Shown: positions 22,051-23,387 of the stretch, one piece after another
How the letters are laid out: each line of letters starts with the position of its first letter
Numbering within the stretch: the first letter of the stretch is position 1
Assembly: GCF_024170405.1 (NCBI RefSeq)
Contig: NZ_JALJYC010000031.1
Location: 1-23,387, forward strand
Direction of reading: 5' to 3'
Length of the DNA stretch: 23,387 bases
DNA from: Neisseria perflava
GTDB taxonomy: Bacteria > Pseudomonadota > Gammaproteobacteria > Burkholderiales > Neisseriaceae
Notes under the pieces: generated by a model
Told to the model about the DNA's origin: nothing
Seen by the model: the letters and a program-made list of their open reading frames with translations, nothing else
Database searches by the model: none
Position numbers and translations under genes: made by a program

Positions 22051-22677
22051 TTAAATTGATAATACGGCAGCCATTTTTTCAGACGGCCATTCTGTATCAT
22101 AGGGAGCTTCTATGACAAAGTGTTCTCCCGCATAATCAAATTCAATTTTCCATGCATGCAGAAACAATCTTTCTGATGGTGATCCTCCATATAATGAATC
22201 CCCAAGAATAGGTGCCGACAGACTTTTCATGGCAACACGTAGTTGGTGGGTTTTCCCTGTATAAGGATGTAAAACAAACAGACGCAGATTAGGCGAAAGA
22301 GAATGGCTGCAAAACCGTGTTACCGCAAAATTCTCCGTATCACGGGTTAATTTCCATGTACCCCTCCTGGATTTTTGCATTCCCCCTTTTACCCATCCTT
22401 GCTTTTTCGTAGGTTTTTGATCAGTCAATGCCAAATACGTTTTTTTAATGGTTTTCTCGGCAAATTGTTGCGATAACAATGAAGCTGTTTTTACATCTAA
22501 TGCAAATAATAATACGCCACTGGTTAGCTTATCTAAGCGATGTAGCAGCCATACCTGCGGAACACCCAACTGCTTCGCTAATATCTTCGTCAAACCTTCT
22601 GTTTCTTGATGTACCGCTATTCCCGGTGGCTTATTTATAGCAACAATAAATTGATTTTTAAAGATAATATCCAACAT
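22051..22677 (-). CDS. RluA-family RNA pseudouridine synthase (TIGR01621-like)
   Basis: A 208-residue pseudouridine synthase that isomerises uridine in rRNA or tRNA; the exact target is unknown. VAINKPPGIAVH (12-23) and HRLDKLTSGVLLFA (46-59), with catalytic D49, are RluA hallmarks. LHPYTGKTHQLRVAMKSLSAPILGDSLYGG follows in order. It lacks an S4 domain and is short, like the TIGR01621 subgroup. The start has no clear ribosome site. The region is notably AT-richer than the genes at lower coordinates. One DUS core (22078-22087) encodes part of the C-terminus. It lies 78 bp downstream of comP on the same strand and may share its transcript. Confidence 0.9.
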   Translation of the reverse strand: MLDIIFKNQFIVAINKPPGIAVHQETEGLTKILAKQLGVPQVWLLHRLDKLTSGVLLFALDVKTASLLSQQFAEKTIKKTYLALTDQKPTKKQGWVKGGMQKSRRGTWKLTRDTENFAVTRFCSHSLSPNLRLFVLHPYTGKTHQLRVAMKSLSAPILGDSLYGGSPSERLFLHAWKIEFDYAGEHFVIEAPYDTEWPSEKMAAVLSI

Positions 22678-22755
22678 CTATCATTTACTCTCATACACTG
22701 TCAGCTTAGTCAATCCACGTCTGGCAAGATAACTTAACTATATAAATACGATATT

Positions 22756-23235
22756 TTAATTCTGATAGACCGTACATTTTTTGTCGCTGCCCTTAAAATA
22801 ACTTAAATCATCATCGCAAGAGCTGGTAGAACTTTCGCAGATGATTGTTGTCAATGACTCATTCATTTTAATAATTCTTGGCTCTGCTGTTTTATCTAGC
22901 GCAACAGCCTTCAAAGTATATTTACTATCCAACGCTCCTCTTGCCACGCCATGTAAACGAATACAAAAATCATCAGTAGCCTGAACTGGCAAGCTCGGCC
23001 AAGTTGTAGAATTCTTTTTGAAGCTCCCCTTTTGTTGATAGTGCCGTTCCAAAAATTGACTGTTAGCCAACAAAGCACTTTGAGCCGCACGCAATTTCGC
23101 TTCTTTGACATGGTTTTCATAAAGAGGAAAAGCAATAACAGCAAGGATGGCTAATAGTAAAACAACAATCACCATTTGCGTTAATGAAATCCCATTCTGC
23201 CGAATCTTAACACCGATAATATTCTTCCTCATCAT
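22756..23235 (-). CDS. comP: ComP, minor type IV pilin and DUS receptor
   Basis: A 159-residue prepilin. A basic leader of 15 residues ends in glycine (QNG), and cleavage leaves ISLTQMVIVVLLLAILAVIAFPLY as the pilin helix. The distal part, CIRLHGVARGALDSKYTLKAVALDK, then IIKMNESLTTIIC and SSCDDDLSYFKGSDKKC, closely matches my recollection of meningococcal ComP. Four cysteines (91, 133, 140, 154) can form the two disulfides known for ComP. ComP binds the DUS through a basic surface during natural transformation. The usual glutamate at mature position 5 is glutamine here. GGAGAG precedes two adjacent ATG codons; either could start. The AG-DUS dialect of the window should be its ligand. Confidence 0.85.
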   Translation of the reverse strand: MMRKNIIGVKIRQNGISLTQMVIVVLLLAILAVIAFPLYENHVKEAKLRAAQSALLANSQFLERHYQQKGSFKKNSTTWPSLPVQATDDFCIRLHGVARGALDSKYTLKAVALDKTAEPRIIKMNESLTTIICESSTSSCDDDLSYFKGSDKKCTVYQN

Positions 23236-23268
23236 TTCTCTCCATATGTTGAATTAAAATATTTTTTC

Positions 23269-23298
23269 ATCATAGCGTAGAGGAAAGGAAGCGCACAA
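23269..23298 (-). promoter_or_regulatory. Candidate comP promoter
   Basis: On the minus strand TTGTGC (23293-23298) and TATGAT (23269-23274) have an 18-bp spacer, about 34 bp before the comP ATG. Confidence 0.4.
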
Positions 23299-23387
23299 CG
23301 GTTTTCATCATAATCCTGACAGTTTCCTTATTTACCATCACTAACCGTATCCTATCCGCAACACCCCTTCCTACTGCACACACTCTA

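Overview
The window is from a Neisseria chromosome, most likely a commensal species. The main evidence is the density of the 10-base Neisseria DNA uptake sequence (DUS) core GCCGTCTGAA: I count about 39 copies by eye, roughly one per 600 bp. Of these, 24 have the AG-prefixed form AGGCCGTCTGAA, known from commensals such as the N. subflava group, and 6 have the AT form of N. meningitidis and N. gonorrhoeae. Gene content agrees: an atpIBEFHAGDC operon, parB, ppk, fabI, ubiG and a ComP-type minor pilin. The species itself is inferred, not proven.

Layout. 1-348 is a gene-free AT-rich stretch ending in a DUS hairpin. Positions 349-2451 hold fabI and a CynX-like MFS transporter, both on the minus strand; an intergenic block leads into ppk (plus strand, 2884-4941). 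Back-to-back terminators separate ppk from the complete F1Fo ATP synthase operon (minus strand, 5166-12107), which has a near-consensus promoter and a 360-bp upstream region with a perfect FNR-type palindrome and another strong dyad. parB follows on the minus strand. Next to it is a plus-strand ubiX-like reading frame that has lost its N-terminal glycine-rich flavin-binding segment and is called a pseudogene.

From 14.1 to 20.4 kb the window looks like accessory metabolic and regulatory DNA. Two paralogous DUF554 membrane proteins flank a YhbP-like (UPF0306) protein and a LysR regulator. Then come two paralogous SnoaL-like proteins, one a predicted lipoprotein and one cytosolic, an NAD(P)-binding reductase-like protein, a divergent LysR regulator, and a GIY-YIG protein overlapping the regulator by four bases. 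ubiG follows, then a secreted DUF4124-like protein with a basic helical tail, an RluA-family pseudouridine synthase, and comP.

How parts fit together. ATP synthase, the ubiquinone genes (ubiG and the damaged ubiX) and the possible FNR site concern respiration. ComP is the known DUS receptor of natural transformation, so the window carries both the reader and many copies of its target. Most inverted DUS pairs here act as likely terminators, but several sit in unusual places: inside a coding sequence, within a promoter spacer, directly against a start codon, and providing a stop codon. I did not find a clearly novel multi-gene system. The best leads are the DUS placements, the ubiX truncation, the atp upstream sites, and the duplicated DUF554 and SnoaL-like genes with their regulators.
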